DNA of 43,406 nucleotides from the NCBI GenBank assembly GCA_016195405.1, contig JACPZP010000123.1:1-43406 (forward strand), given 5' to 3'. The notes below the pieces were generated by a model, which was given only the letters and a program-made list of their open reading frames with translations, was not told the DNA's origin and did not search any database. Shown here piece after piece: positions 19,959 to 27,143 of the stretch. The stretch's first letter is position 1, and each line of letters starts with the position of its first letter. A program made the position numbers and the translations under genes. The stretch is from Planctomycetota bacterium. GTDB lineage: Bacteria > Planctomycetota > Planctomycetia > Gemmatales > Gemmataceae.

Positions 19959-20411
19959 TCACGTCCACAAATAGCGCGCGTCATATTCGATTCCATGCGC
20001 TTCCAACAGGGCGACCAATTCTTCCTGAAAGGTTTTTCGCCGATGATGTTCTTCCTGCCCTAAAATGTACCGGCGAACGCGCTCCTCCTGAGATTTGCTG
20101 ACGGTAAACGCCGCGTAACCATTTTGCCATTCGAATTGCTTGAGCTCGGTGAACTCGCGATGAATCCAACCTGACGAATTGGCCTTGGTGGCTCCGATTA
20201 CCGCGGAGATTGCCTTGTCTTGCCGCAGGCGCGCCAGAACATGCACGTGGTCCGCGACGCCCCCGATGCACATCGCGACGCCGCCTTCGTCGCGGATGCC
20301 GCCGCCCAGGTACGCATGAACGCGGCCACGGATATCATCGTTAAGCCAGGGATGGCGCTCTTTGGTCGAATAGACAATGTGATAGAGAAGCTGCGTGTAG
20401 GAGTGTGCCAT
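19959..20411 (-). mobile_element. REP-associated tyrosine transposase (RAYT-A, IS200/IS605-like Y1 HUH)
   Basis: This 150-aa Y1 transposase has the HUH motif in ADHVHVL (H55, H57) and the catalytic tyrosine Y115 in RRYILGQEEHH; the N-terminus QLLYHIVYSTKERHPWL is typical of TnpA_REP proteins. These enzymes nick single-stranded DNA at palindromic REP sequences and are thought to spread them. The ATG at 20411 has a GGGGGA tract about 9 nt upstream. It is bracketed by two direct copies of REP cluster A. It sits between mod and res, on their strand, so it separates the two restriction-modification genes. All catalytic residues are present. Confidence 0.93.
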
Positions 20412-20432
20412 GAGTTTTTTCCCCCGTGCTGA

Positions 20433-20757
20433 ATTTTAGCCCTGGAAGGGCGCCGCAGTTTTTTTTGATTCAGCCCTGGCAGGGCGTCGGATTGTTTTCC
20501 TGATTGTAGCCCTGGAAGGGCGCCGGACTGTAGCCCCGGCCGAGGCTTTACGAGGCCGGGGAAACCTGGCGCCGCGGGAACACCAGCCCCGGAGGGGCGA
20601 CGGAACCACCGCCCCACGTACATTCCGCCGCCCCTCCGGGGCTGAACCCCGAATCTCGTCTCGCCCTCCCGTCCCAGGGCTCGCAAAGCCTCGCCCTGGG
20701 CTACATTCCATCGCCCCTCCGGGGCTAAATCCGGCACCGCGTCTGCCGTCCTGGGGC
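20433..20757. repeat. REP cluster A, right copy
   Basis: The same elements as the left cluster recur in the same order and orientation: GCCCTGGAAGGGC or GCCCTGGCAGGGC units (three copies, irregularly spaced), GCCCCGGCC...GGCCGGGG (20533-20562), AGCCCCGGAGGGGC, GCCCCTCCGGGGCT, CCCAGGG...CCCTGGG (20673-20700) and a final GCCCCTCCGGGGCT. The array ends a few bases before the mod stop codon (20762). A directly repeated bracket suggests that the cluster and transposase moved or were duplicated as a unit. Confidence 0.9.
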
Positions 20758-20761
20758 TGGA

Positions 20762-23380
20762 TCACGCTTTATCCACCGCCATCACCCGCAACGACTCAAT
20801 TCCGCGATCATCAATTATCTTTATCGCCACCCTTTGATTCTTACCCAGCTCGAACGCCAACGACACCGTACCCCGATACGCTTCGATCATATCTTCATCA
20901 ATCTCCGCTTTGAGGTTCTTCGCAAGTTTGGCCCAGCCTTCCTTGTCGCCGGCCATGGGGAAAAACACCTGGCGCGGAAAGAGGCTGCGGCCGTCGTAAT
21001 CCGGATCGAGGAGCCACATGGCGATGTTCGATGTATCGCCCGATTCGATCGTGCCCTTACGCGGGTTGTAGTAATCGAAGCCGTAGACCTCGACCTCCCA
21101 GAGTTTCCCCTCACCCCCGGCCCCTTTCCCCCGAGGGGCGAGGGGGGAGTTTTTGCACTGACGCAGGGCCACGTCGGGCTGCCCGACCAGCCAGAAGCTC
21201 TCGTTGGACGCGCGCTTTTTCTTCAGATCGTCGGTCAAGAGGTCAGGGTTCATTTGCGCCTTGAGGAACGTCATGCCGGTGCGCTCCGGCGTCAGCTCGT
21301 CGATGTCCTTGGCCGCCTCGGGATCGAACTGGAACGCCGCGAACACGAGGATGCCCGGCTTGGGGCTGAGGGTGCGGGCCTCTTCCCATGCCAGCTCGAC
21401 CTGGCGCTGCTCAAGGGGAGCGTGCTCGGGTCCGAAGGAGATGACCACGCGCTGGGGACCGGCGTCTCCCCTCGCCCCTTTGGGGAGAGGGGTTGGGGGT
21501 GAGGGGGCTTTGGTCTCGGCCTCGGCCTGTAGCCAGCGCGTGCCGCCCAGGGGTTCGACGCGGCTGAATTCGACGCGCTGCTTGTGTTTGCCGCGGATGC
21601 CGGATTGTAGCAACTCGGCGCGCCATTCGGCCTGGCGCAGCGTTGGGCCGGATCGGGCGATCGAGGCGTCGGCGGGCAGGTTGGCAACCTGCCCCACGGG
21701 GTCGGCGAGCGGCCTTACCGCGGGCGCTGGCACTGCTTCCACCGTGAACGGGCCGGTCACGCGCATGCGGCTCGAATCAAGTAGCGGCTGATCGTAGAGC
21801 GTCTCTTGCCCCGGCGGCTCGTTGTTGGCGATCGATTTGAGCGTGACGTGCGGCACCGTCTTGTACTTGAAACCGCTGCCGACGCCTTCATCGGGATGGG
21901 CCAGCTCATAGTAATCAAAGACGGCGGTCATGAGCCGCTGCTTGGCCAGCGTGGCGGCGACGCGCGAGGTGTCGCAAGTGATCCAGCGCCGGCCCCACTG
22001 CTCCGCGACATACGCCGTCGTCCCCGAGCCGCAGGTGGGATCGAACACGAGATCACCGGGGTCGGTGGTCATAAGCACGCAGCGTTGAATTACAGTCGGG
22101 CTCGTTTGGACCACATAGACCTTGTTTGGGGCGCCGGCAACATCGTCCCAGACATTTGTGACTTCGGTGCAAGGAAAGTCATCAAGAAACCGCGCATAGC
22201 GAAGTGTCAGCCCAGCTTTCTGAAGCCGGCCAAGAATGGCAAGCCTATCAAGCCCTTCGACAGTTGTCTTCCAGCAAGCGTTCGGACCAGGATGGAACAC
22301 TTCTCCCTCGAACTTATAGGGAACTGTTGTATTTTGCCGGAAGGCGCCGGAAGTGAGATTGTCGAGTTGATATGCGCTCCAACCTCTAGGCACAAGCTTG
22401 GGGTTCTCCCGTTCTTCGGCAGTCATCGGCCGCCGAGTTTGCCCATCTTTTGAGCACAGCTGGTCGTAGCGCTCACCCGTGGTTTCTCCTACACCCAATT
22501 CCTTCCGTTCAAAAAGGGCGCGGTATTTGAGACGATTTCTATCTTTCGCGTGCCACACAAGGTAATCCGCCACGGACTTGATTCCCTTCGTTCCAAGTCC
22601 ACCTGTCTTCTTCACGACGACGATTGCGATAGAGTTGCCGGCTCCAAAGACTTCGTCCATCAACTCTCGAACATGATGCACGTTTTCATCAGAAATCTGC
22701 ACAAAACACGACCCGCTCTCGTGCAACAACTCTCGCGCCAGCAGCAACCGATCGCGCAAGTAGGTCAGATACGAGTGGATGCCTATCTCCCACGTGTCGC
22801 GGAAGGCCTGGATCATTTCGGGTTCTTGGGTGAGGTCTTCGTCCTTTCGGTCTTTCACGTCGCGTTTGTTGACGAAGGGTTGGAAATTGGAGCCGTACTT
22901 GATGCCGTAGGGTGGGTCGAGGTAGACCATCTGGACCTTGCCGGCGAGGCCCTCTTTTTCGAGGAGCGAGTTCATGACCAAGAGTGAATCGCCGGCGACG
23001 AAGCGGTTGGACCAGCCGTGAGCGTGCTTGTAGAAATCGAGGGCCTGGCGCAAGGGCGGGTTCTCGGCCGCCTGGGCGAACAGGCTGCCCTGCACCAGCG
23101 CGCCCGAGCCGTTGGGCCGGCGGACCGCTTCAAGAATGGTGCGCGGGTCGATGCGCTCGTGAACGTGCAGGGAGACGGTGGGAACTTCGAAGCTGGTGTG
23201 CTCCGCCTTGCCGGCCCATTGCAAACTGGGATCGAGGTGCGGATCGTAGGCGTAGGTCTTTTTGCCGGCGTCCTGGTCGGTGGCCGTGGTGACCAGACCG
23301 ACCGGGGGATTGTTGGACCGCTTCTTGTCGTCGTGGCGATATTGCTCGATCTTGCGCTTGCCGCCGCCTTTGCTTGCCAT
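20762..23380 (-). CDS. Type III-like site-specific DNA adenine methyltransferase (Mod)
   Basis: The protein methylates adenine in DNA, protecting sites from the partner Res, with S-adenosylmethionine as donor. From ATG 23380 it has 872 aa. DPPY, the catalytic motif IV, is at 155-158 in MVYLDPPYGIKYGSNF. The AdoMet motif FDPTCGSG is at 446-453. A long insert between them probably holds target recognition. The start is MASKGGGKRK; an in-frame TTG 24 nt upstream is less likely. The C-terminal third carries three palindromic-element insertions, read in frame as VGQVANLPAD (562-571), APSPPTPLPKGARG (625-638) and NSPLAPRGKGAGGEG (744-758). Despite them the frame stays open and both catalytic motifs are intact. 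Confidence 0.92.
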   Translation of the reverse strand: MASKGGGKRKIEQYRHDDKKRSNNPPVGLVTTATDQDAGKKTYAYDPHLDPSLQWAGKAEHTSFEVPTVSLHVHERIDPRTILEAVRRPNGSGALVQGSLFAQAAENPPLRQALDFYKHAHGWSNRFVAGDSLLVMNSLLEKEGLAGKVQMVYLDPPYGIKYGSNFQPFVNKRDVKDRKDEDLTQEPEMIQAFRDTWEIGIHSYLTYLRDRLLLARELLHESGSCFVQISDENVHHVRELMDEVFGAGNSIAIVVVKKTGGLGTKGIKSVADYLVWHAKDRNRLKYRALFERKELGVGETTGERYDQLCSKDGQTRRPMTAEERENPKLVPRGWSAYQLDNLTSGAFRQNTTVPYKFEGEVFHPGPNACWKTTVEGLDRLAILGRLQKAGLTLRYARFLDDFPCTEVTNVWDDVAGAPNKVYVVQTSPTVIQRCVLMTTDPGDLVFDPTCGSGTTAYVAEQWGRRWITCDTSRVAATLAKQRLMTAVFDYYELAHPDEGVGSGFKYKTVPHVTLKSIANNEPPGQETLYDQPLLDSSRMRVTGPFTVEAVPAPAVRPLADPVGQVANLPADASIARSGPTLRQAEWRAELLQSGIRGKHKQRVEFSRVEPLGGTRWLQAEAETKAPSPPTPLPKGARGDAGPQRVVISFGPEHAPLEQRQVELAWEEARTLSPKPGILVFAAFQFDPEAAKDIDELTPERTGMTFLKAQMNPDLLTDDLKKKRASNESFWLVGQPDVALRQCKNSPLAPRGKGAGGEGKLWEVEVYGFDYYNPRKGTIESGDTSNIAMWLLDPDYDGRSLFPRQVFFPMAGDKEGWAKLAKNLKAEIDEDMIEAYRGTVSLAFELGKNQRVAIKIIDDRGIESLRVMAVDKA
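21104..21152. repeat. Palindromic element in frame within mod (copy 1)
   Basis: CCCCTCACCCCCGGCCCC followed by TTTCCCCCGAGGGG and CGAGGGGGGAG: a ~45-bp GC-rich element with a CCCC/GGGG hairpin. It is read on the minus strand as NSPLAPRGKGAGGEG within Mod. Related copies lie at 21465-21512 in the opposite orientation and at 30807-30848. Confidence 0.8.
21465..21512. repeat. Palindromic element in frame within mod (copy 2)
   Basis: CTCCCCTCGCCCCTTTGGGG then AGAGGGGTTGGGGGTGAGGG: the same element as 21104-21152 but inverted, read in Mod as APSPPTPLPKGARG. Each copy adds about 15 codons without breaking the frame. Confidence 0.8.
21674..21694. repeat. 21-bp perfect palindrome within mod
   Basis: GGGCAGGTTG and CAACCTGCCC are exact reverse complements separated by one G. 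The element is read in Mod as VGQVANLPA. It is a different family from the two larger elements nearby, and all three fall in the C-terminal third of the protein. Confidence 0.8.
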
Positions 23381-23448
23381 GGAGTTTCTCAGCTTCGCCG
23401 TCAATTACCCGTGGTGCTGCCATCAGTTGCCTAACGAATTTGGCTGGG

Positions 23449-23682
23449 ATGATTCTACTGGAAGCAGCGAACGGATTCACGCAAGTTTTCCGGCCACAGG
23501 GTGGTCAAATTGATTGGTGGCGGATGGAGCGCTGGCTGTTGCCGCGCATTGAGCGGGCGGAGGTGTTCGAGCGTCTGGCCCGGCACCATTTGGTGCATCC
23601 CATTCGTCACGGCGCCCGCGTGTCGTTGCCGCGCGCCGCTTTGGAGCAGCAGATGTTGTTTGATGAGTGGGATGACGGGTGA
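23449..23682 (+). CDS. Hypothetical protein divergent from mod
   Basis: A 77-aa frame (MILLEAANGFTQVFRPQGG, then WWRMERWLLPRIERAEVFER, ending ALEQQMLFDEWDDG) has protein-like composition and an amphipathic helical look. I do not recognise the family. It starts 68 nt from the mod start on the opposite strand, so the two would share a divergent promoter region; a TTG at 23440 is an alternative start. No strong Shine-Dalgarno is visible. It could be a small accessory gene of the restriction-modification locus or an unrelated remnant. It ends just before REP cluster B. Confidence 0.5.
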   Translation: MILLEAANGFTQVFRPQGGQIDWWRMERWLLPRIERAEVFERLARHHLVHPIRHGARVSLPRAALEQQMLFDEWDDG

Positions 23683-23711
23683 GGGGCGACGCTCGGTGCG
23701 GGTCAGGTGCG

Positions 23712-24048
23712 TTGTTACCCCAAAGGGGTTGCATCGCAAAGCCCAGGGTCGCGCAGCGCACCCTGGGAGGCGGGCGAACCCGCGGACGATTTTACCCCGA
23801 AGGGGTTGTATCGACGGGGTTGTATCGACCCGCATGTGAGTTCGTTGCCGCCCGGATTGGGATGATACAACCCCGTTGGGGTAGGGCCATGCGGCGGGTC
23901 GCGGCTTTCTTTCCCAGGGTGCGCTGCGCGACCCTGGGCTTTGGGATGGAACCCCGTTGGGGTAAAAACGATGGCATCGGTCGTGGTTTTCTCAGGGTGC
24001 GCTGCGCGACCCTGGGCTTTGGGATGCGATCCCGTTGGGGTAAAAACG
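23712..24048. repeat. REP cluster B, left copy
   Basis: A second repeat family. A 26-bp imperfect palindrome, CCCAGGGT...ACCCTGGG, occurs at 23742-23767 (one orientation), then 23913-23938 and 23991-24016 (opposite orientation). It is interleaved with short ACCCCGTTGGGGT or ACCCCAAAGGGGT palindromes that usually continue AAAAA. The order and orientation are repeated on the other side of the adjacent transposase. It differs in sequence from cluster A, though both include a CCCAGGG/CCCTGGG stem. Confidence 0.9.
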
Positions 24049-24077
24049 CGTCGGGTGTTGGAACGCCGGGTTCCGCG

Positions 24078-24533
24078 CTAATCCCAGACGTAACGCTCGT
24101 CCCATTCCAGGCCGTATTTCTTCAACAAGCGCCGGAATTCATCTTGGAACGACGTCGCGCGGTGATGTTCTTCCTGATTCGCGATGTATTGCCGCACCGC
24201 CTCGACGTGGGCGGGGCTTACCGAGAACGCGCCGTAGCCGTTTTGCCAGTGAAAATCGTCCAGCGTCGGGGCTTTCGTCTTCAGCCATTTCGAGGATTCG
24301 CGTTTCAACTCCCGGACGAGATCGGCGAGCGTAATGGTTCGTCCTAAGCGGCAAAGAACATGAACGTGGTCCGCCACGCCGCCCACGCGCAATACGGGGC
24401 AGTCGAGATTGTTGCACATGGCGCCGAGGTATTTGTGCGCTTCCTCGCGAAGGGATTGGTCTTGCAAAAACGGGCGGCGTTCCTTGGTGGAGAAGACGAT
24501 GTGGACGTAGATTTGGGCGAGCGATTGCGGCAT
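24078..24533 (-). mobile_element. REP-associated tyrosine transposase (RAYT-B)
   Basis: This 151-aa Y1 HUH transposase has ADHVHVL (H56, H58) and Y116 in RQYIANQEEHH, with the N-terminus IYVHIVFSTKERRPFLQ. It shares the family layout with RAYT-A (VGGVADHVHVL, WQNGYGAFSVS) but the two differ at many positions, so they are not a recent duplication. Each is associated with a different REP family. The ATG at 24533 follows a half-repeat, GGGGTAAAAAC, whose GGGG would act as Shine-Dalgarno. Direct copies of REP cluster B flank it. All catalytic residues are intact. Confidence 0.93.
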
Positions 24534-24536
24534 GTT

Positions 24537-24985
24537 TTTACCCCGAGCAATTTTACGCGGAGGGGTTGAATTTCGTTCTTACCCCGAAGGGATTGCATCT
24601 CAAAGCCCAGGGTCGCGCAGCGCACCCTGGGAAGCGGGCGAGCCCGAGGGCGATTTTACCCTGAAGGGGTTGCATCGACGATAACCGGGATGGGAATTCG
24701 TCAGCGTCAGGGTCGGGATGATACAACCCCGTTGGGGTAAAAAAACGCGCGGGTCGCGGTTTTCCCAGGGTGCGCTGCGCGACCCTGGGCTTTGGGATTC
24801 AACCCCGTTGGGGTAAGAACCATCCCGCGGGGTGCGGCCTTCTCCCCAGGGTGCGCTGCGCGACCCTGGGCTTTGGGATGGAACCCCGTTGGGGTAAAAA
24901 CCAGGATGCAACCACGTCGGGGTAAGACTATGATGCAACCGCGTTGGGGTTAAAACCATGATGGAATCCGGTTGGGGGGAAAACC
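24537..24985. repeat. REP cluster B, right copy
   Basis: The 26-bp CCCAGGGT...ACCCTGGG palindrome recurs at 24606-24631 (one orientation), 24764-24789 and 24845-24870 (opposite orientation), matching the left cluster in order and in near-identical spacing (158 and 81 bp against 171 and 78). ACCCCGTTGGGGT-type elements follow, with extra degenerate copies near 24913-24985. The cluster ends about 90 nt before the fabD start, so it forms the fabD upstream region. Confidence 0.9.
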
Positions 24986-25075
24986 ATTCGGTAGGTCGCG
25001 GAATTCTTGGGATACAACGCCTTCGGGTTTTCGAATATGCTATCGGACACAACGAATCAGGAGAGGAATGGACCC

Positions 25076-25978
25076 GTGGCCAAGTTCGCGTTTCTGTTTC
25101 CCGGTCAGGGCGCTCAGGCGATCGGAATGGGTGTGGAGCTTTGCAAGAATCACCCAAGCGCGAAACGGCTGTTTGATGAGGCTGCGGTTGCGCTGGGGTA
25201 CGATTTGCTGGAGATCTGTGCGCGCGGGCCGGTGGAGAAGCTTAACAGCACGGCGGTGAGCCAGCCGGCGATTTATGTTTGCAGCTTGGCGGCGCTGGAG
25301 AGCCTGCGCGAGAAGGAGGCGGGCATCGAGGATGAGTGTGTGGCGGCGGCGGGGTTGAGTCTAGGGGAGTACACGGCATTGGCGTTCGTCGGCGCGATGA
25401 GCTTTGCTGAAGGGCTGCGGCTGGTGCAGAAACGCGGCCAGGCGATGCAGGCGGCCGCGGACACGACGCCGAGCGGGATGGTCAGCGTGCTGGGATTAGC
25501 TACCGAGAAAGTCGAGGAGTTGTGCGCCAAGGCTCGCTCGATGGGGACGATGGAGATCGCCAATCTGCTTTGTCCGAACAATATCGTGGTTTCCGGTTCG
25601 AAAGCGGCATGTGATGAGGTGGAGCGGCTGGCGCCGGAGTTCGGGGCGATGAAGACAATTCGGCTGGCGGTGGCGGGAGCGTTTCACACGGAGATCATGA
25701 AGCCGGCGGATCGGGCGGTGGCGGAGGCGCTGGCGACCATCGAGTTGAAGCCGCCGCGGGCGCCGGTGTGGTCGAACGTCGACGCGCAACCGCACAGCGA
25801 TCCGGCGGAGATTCGCGAACTCTTGGTGCGGCAAGTGCTTAGTCCGGTGCAGTGGGAGAAGACGATGCGCAACCTGCTGGCACAGGGCGTCGAGCGGTTC
25901 TACGAAATAGGGCCGGGTCGGGTGCTGGCGGGGTTGTTGAAACGCATTGACCGGAAGATGGAAGTGCGGAATACTTGA
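25076..25978 (+). CDS. fabD: Malonyl-CoA:ACP transacylase
   Basis: FabD transfers malonyl from CoA to acyl carrier protein, supplying the extender unit for fatty-acid synthesis in the cytoplasm. From GTG 25076 the protein is 300 aa. It has FPGQGAQAIGMG near the N-terminus, the nucleophile Ser95 in GLSLGEY and His204 in AGAFHTEIM; length and motifs match the family. AGGAGAGG at 25059-25066 lies 9 nt before the GTG. The frame is open upstream but lacks family similarity there, so GTG is preferred. It stands beside acpP and fabF; fabG and fabH are not in the window. Confidence 0.96.
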   Translation: MAKFAFLFPGQGAQAIGMGVELCKNHPSAKRLFDEAAVALGYDLLEICARGPVEKLNSTAVSQPAIYVCSLAALESLREKEAGIEDECVAAAGLSLGEYTALAFVGAMSFAEGLRLVQKRGQAMQAAADTTPSGMVSVLGLATEKVEELCAKARSMGTMEIANLLCPNNIVVSGSKAACDEVERLAPEFGAMKTIRLAVAGAFHTEIMKPADRAVAEALATIELKPPRAPVWSNVDAQPHSDPAEIRELLVRQVLSPVQWEKTMRNLLAQGVERFYEIGPGRVLAGLLKRIDRKMEVRNT

Positions 25979-25994
25979 CGAAAAGGGTGCAAGG

Positions 25995-26510
25995 ATGACC
26001 AAGCCTCGCTTTCAATTCAAGTCGCCGACCATGTTGCCGGTCCTCGCCGGTCTCGCACTGGCGTCTGTCTGGTTCGGGCTTTTCCTCGCTTGGCTTGCTC
26101 CTTGGACAGTGCTGGTCCCCGAGGAAGAGGATCCTGCAAATGCCAAAGAGCTCAAAGCGGGCCAACTCTTTATCGTTGGCAATACGCATACCTCTGATCA
26201 CTTGATTCGAGAGTGTTTGCAAGTTTATCCCGGAAGCACATTTACCAAGAGAGAACTGCAAGAAGCGGAATGGAAGTTGTGCCGGCTCAGGCTCTTCAAG
26301 TGCGATCCCCAACATGGCATTGGACCCACGGTTAAACTCATCGACGGTGAGAGTGACTTTCGAGACATAATCGTGCAAGTCCAAGAGCTTCCCGGCAATG
26401 AACTGCTCTGTGCCGCTCTAGAATGGCGGCTCGCGGTCGTTCTCGGAGATATTGATGGGCTGAGACAAGCCTTGGAACGTTTCCGAAGGGGACTCGAAGG
26501 AAAACTTTAG
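25995..26510 (+). CDS. Membrane-anchored single-POTRA-domain protein
   Basis: The 171-aa protein has one N-terminal membrane span (about 15-36) followed by a region resembling one POTRA repeat: GQLFIVGNTHTSDHLIRECL, FTKRELQEAEWKLCRLRLFK, then DIIVQVQE. POTRA domains occur in multiples in BamA/Omp85 and FtsQ and bind unfolded partners in the periplasm. No beta-barrel follows, so this is not a BamA. AAGGG lies about 7 nt before the ATG. It starts 17 nt after fabD, so the two are probably co-transcribed. Its partner is unknown. Confidence 0.75.
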   Translation: MTKPRFQFKSPTMLPVLAGLALASVWFGLFLAWLAPWTVLVPEEEDPANAKELKAGQLFIVGNTHTSDHLIRECLQVYPGSTFTKRELQEAEWKLCRLRLFKCDPQHGIGPTVKLIDGESDFRDIIVQVQELPGNELLCAALEWRLAVVLGDIDGLRQALERFRRGLEGKL

Positions 26511-26834
26511 CGCGCGCTACTATTCATTAGATGTCGGTCGCGCTAAGCCGTGAGCGGCGGATTGCCTATTTTCCCAATCCCCCCCTGTTCGTTTTGCCTC
26601 GGCGGCTATATTTTTTCCTCTTTGTGCCCGATTGCGGGTTTGTGGAACCTTGCGCCCTCTGCGCAGGGGTAAGAACGCTTGCTCGATTCGGGCCGGGTGT
26701 GGTACATATCCCCAAGTGGTTGCGCCTTCTCTCGTTGAAGCCGCAGCCGCGCAACGGGTCGGCTCACAACAGCCCTCAGAATCGCCGAGGGTCATCCGGT
26801 CCGGATGCGCGAGCCGCTTTGGGAGGAATGAATT
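26511..26834 (+). other. Gene-free acpP upstream region
   Basis: I see no gene in this 324-nt stretch. It ends with GGGAGG, the acpP Shine-Dalgarno. It probably holds the acpP-fabF promoter, but I could not pick a convincing -35/-10 pair. A short GGGGTAAGAAC at about 26676-26686 matches the end of the B-type REP palindrome and may be a stray relic. Confidence 0.4.
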
Positions 26835-27086
26835 GTGGACAAGGAAAAGATACAGGAACGGGTCATCCAGATCGTGTGCGACAACTTGGCGGTCAACAAG
26901 GAGCAGGTCACGCGGGCGACGTCCTTCACCGAGGACGTCGGCGCCGACTCCCTGGACATCGTCGAGCTTGTGATGGAGCTGGAGGAGGAATTCGACATCA
27001 CCATTCCCGACGAGGAAGCTGAGAAAATCAAGACGGTCGGCGAAGCGATTGACTACATCGAGAAGGAGCTTGCCAAGAAGGGCTAG
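26835..27086 (+). CDS. acpP: Acyl carrier protein
   Basis: The carrier for growing acyl chains: an 83-aa acidic, helical protein with phosphopantetheine attachment site Ser39 in DVGADSLDIVEL. It starts with GTG at 26835, nine nt after GGGAGG; the ATG at 26828 is out of frame. The rest (FDITIPDEEAEKIKTVGEAI) matches the family. fabF follows 57 nt downstream, the standard acpP-fabF pair, with a hairpin in the spacer. Confidence 0.97.
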   Translation: MDKEKIQERVIQIVCDNLAVNKEQVTRATSFTEDVGADSLDIVELVMELEEEFDITIPDEEAEKIKTVGEAIDYIEKELAKKG

Positions 27087-27124
27087 CTGCTTCGAAAAGG
27101 GTCCTGACACCTTTTTGAAGCAGC
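27086..27124 (+). promoter_or_regulatory. Hairpin between acpP and fabF
   Basis: GCTGCTTC (27086-27093) pairs with GAAGCAGC (27117-27124), extended by AAAAGG/CCTTTTT; the loop holds GTCCTGACA. It starts on the last base of the acpP stop. It may tune the acpP:fabF ratio by stabilising the 5' transcript or by partial termination. The inner phrase could also be a relic of a mobile palindrome. Confidence 0.55.
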
Positions 27125-27143
27125 GGCAAAGGAGAGCCTGCCA

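Noticed and set aside
19553..19968. Several minus-strand frames giving Pro/Gly/Arg-rich peptides over cluster A
   Set aside because: They are translations of the palindromic repeats themselves; repeated peptides such as PGLREIQRPSRAKRN follow the DNA repeat and not a protein.
20834..21502. 222-codon plus-strand frame antisense to mod
   Set aside because: It lies wholly within mod opposite the Mod frame and has no motifs or ribosome site.
25068..25070. ATG as the fabD start
   Set aside because: It is out of frame with FabD; the GTG at 25076 is in frame and well placed after AGGAGAGG.
26828..26830. ATG as the acpP start
   Set aside because: It is out of frame with the acyl carrier protein; the GTG at 26835 is in frame and at proper distance from GGGAGG.
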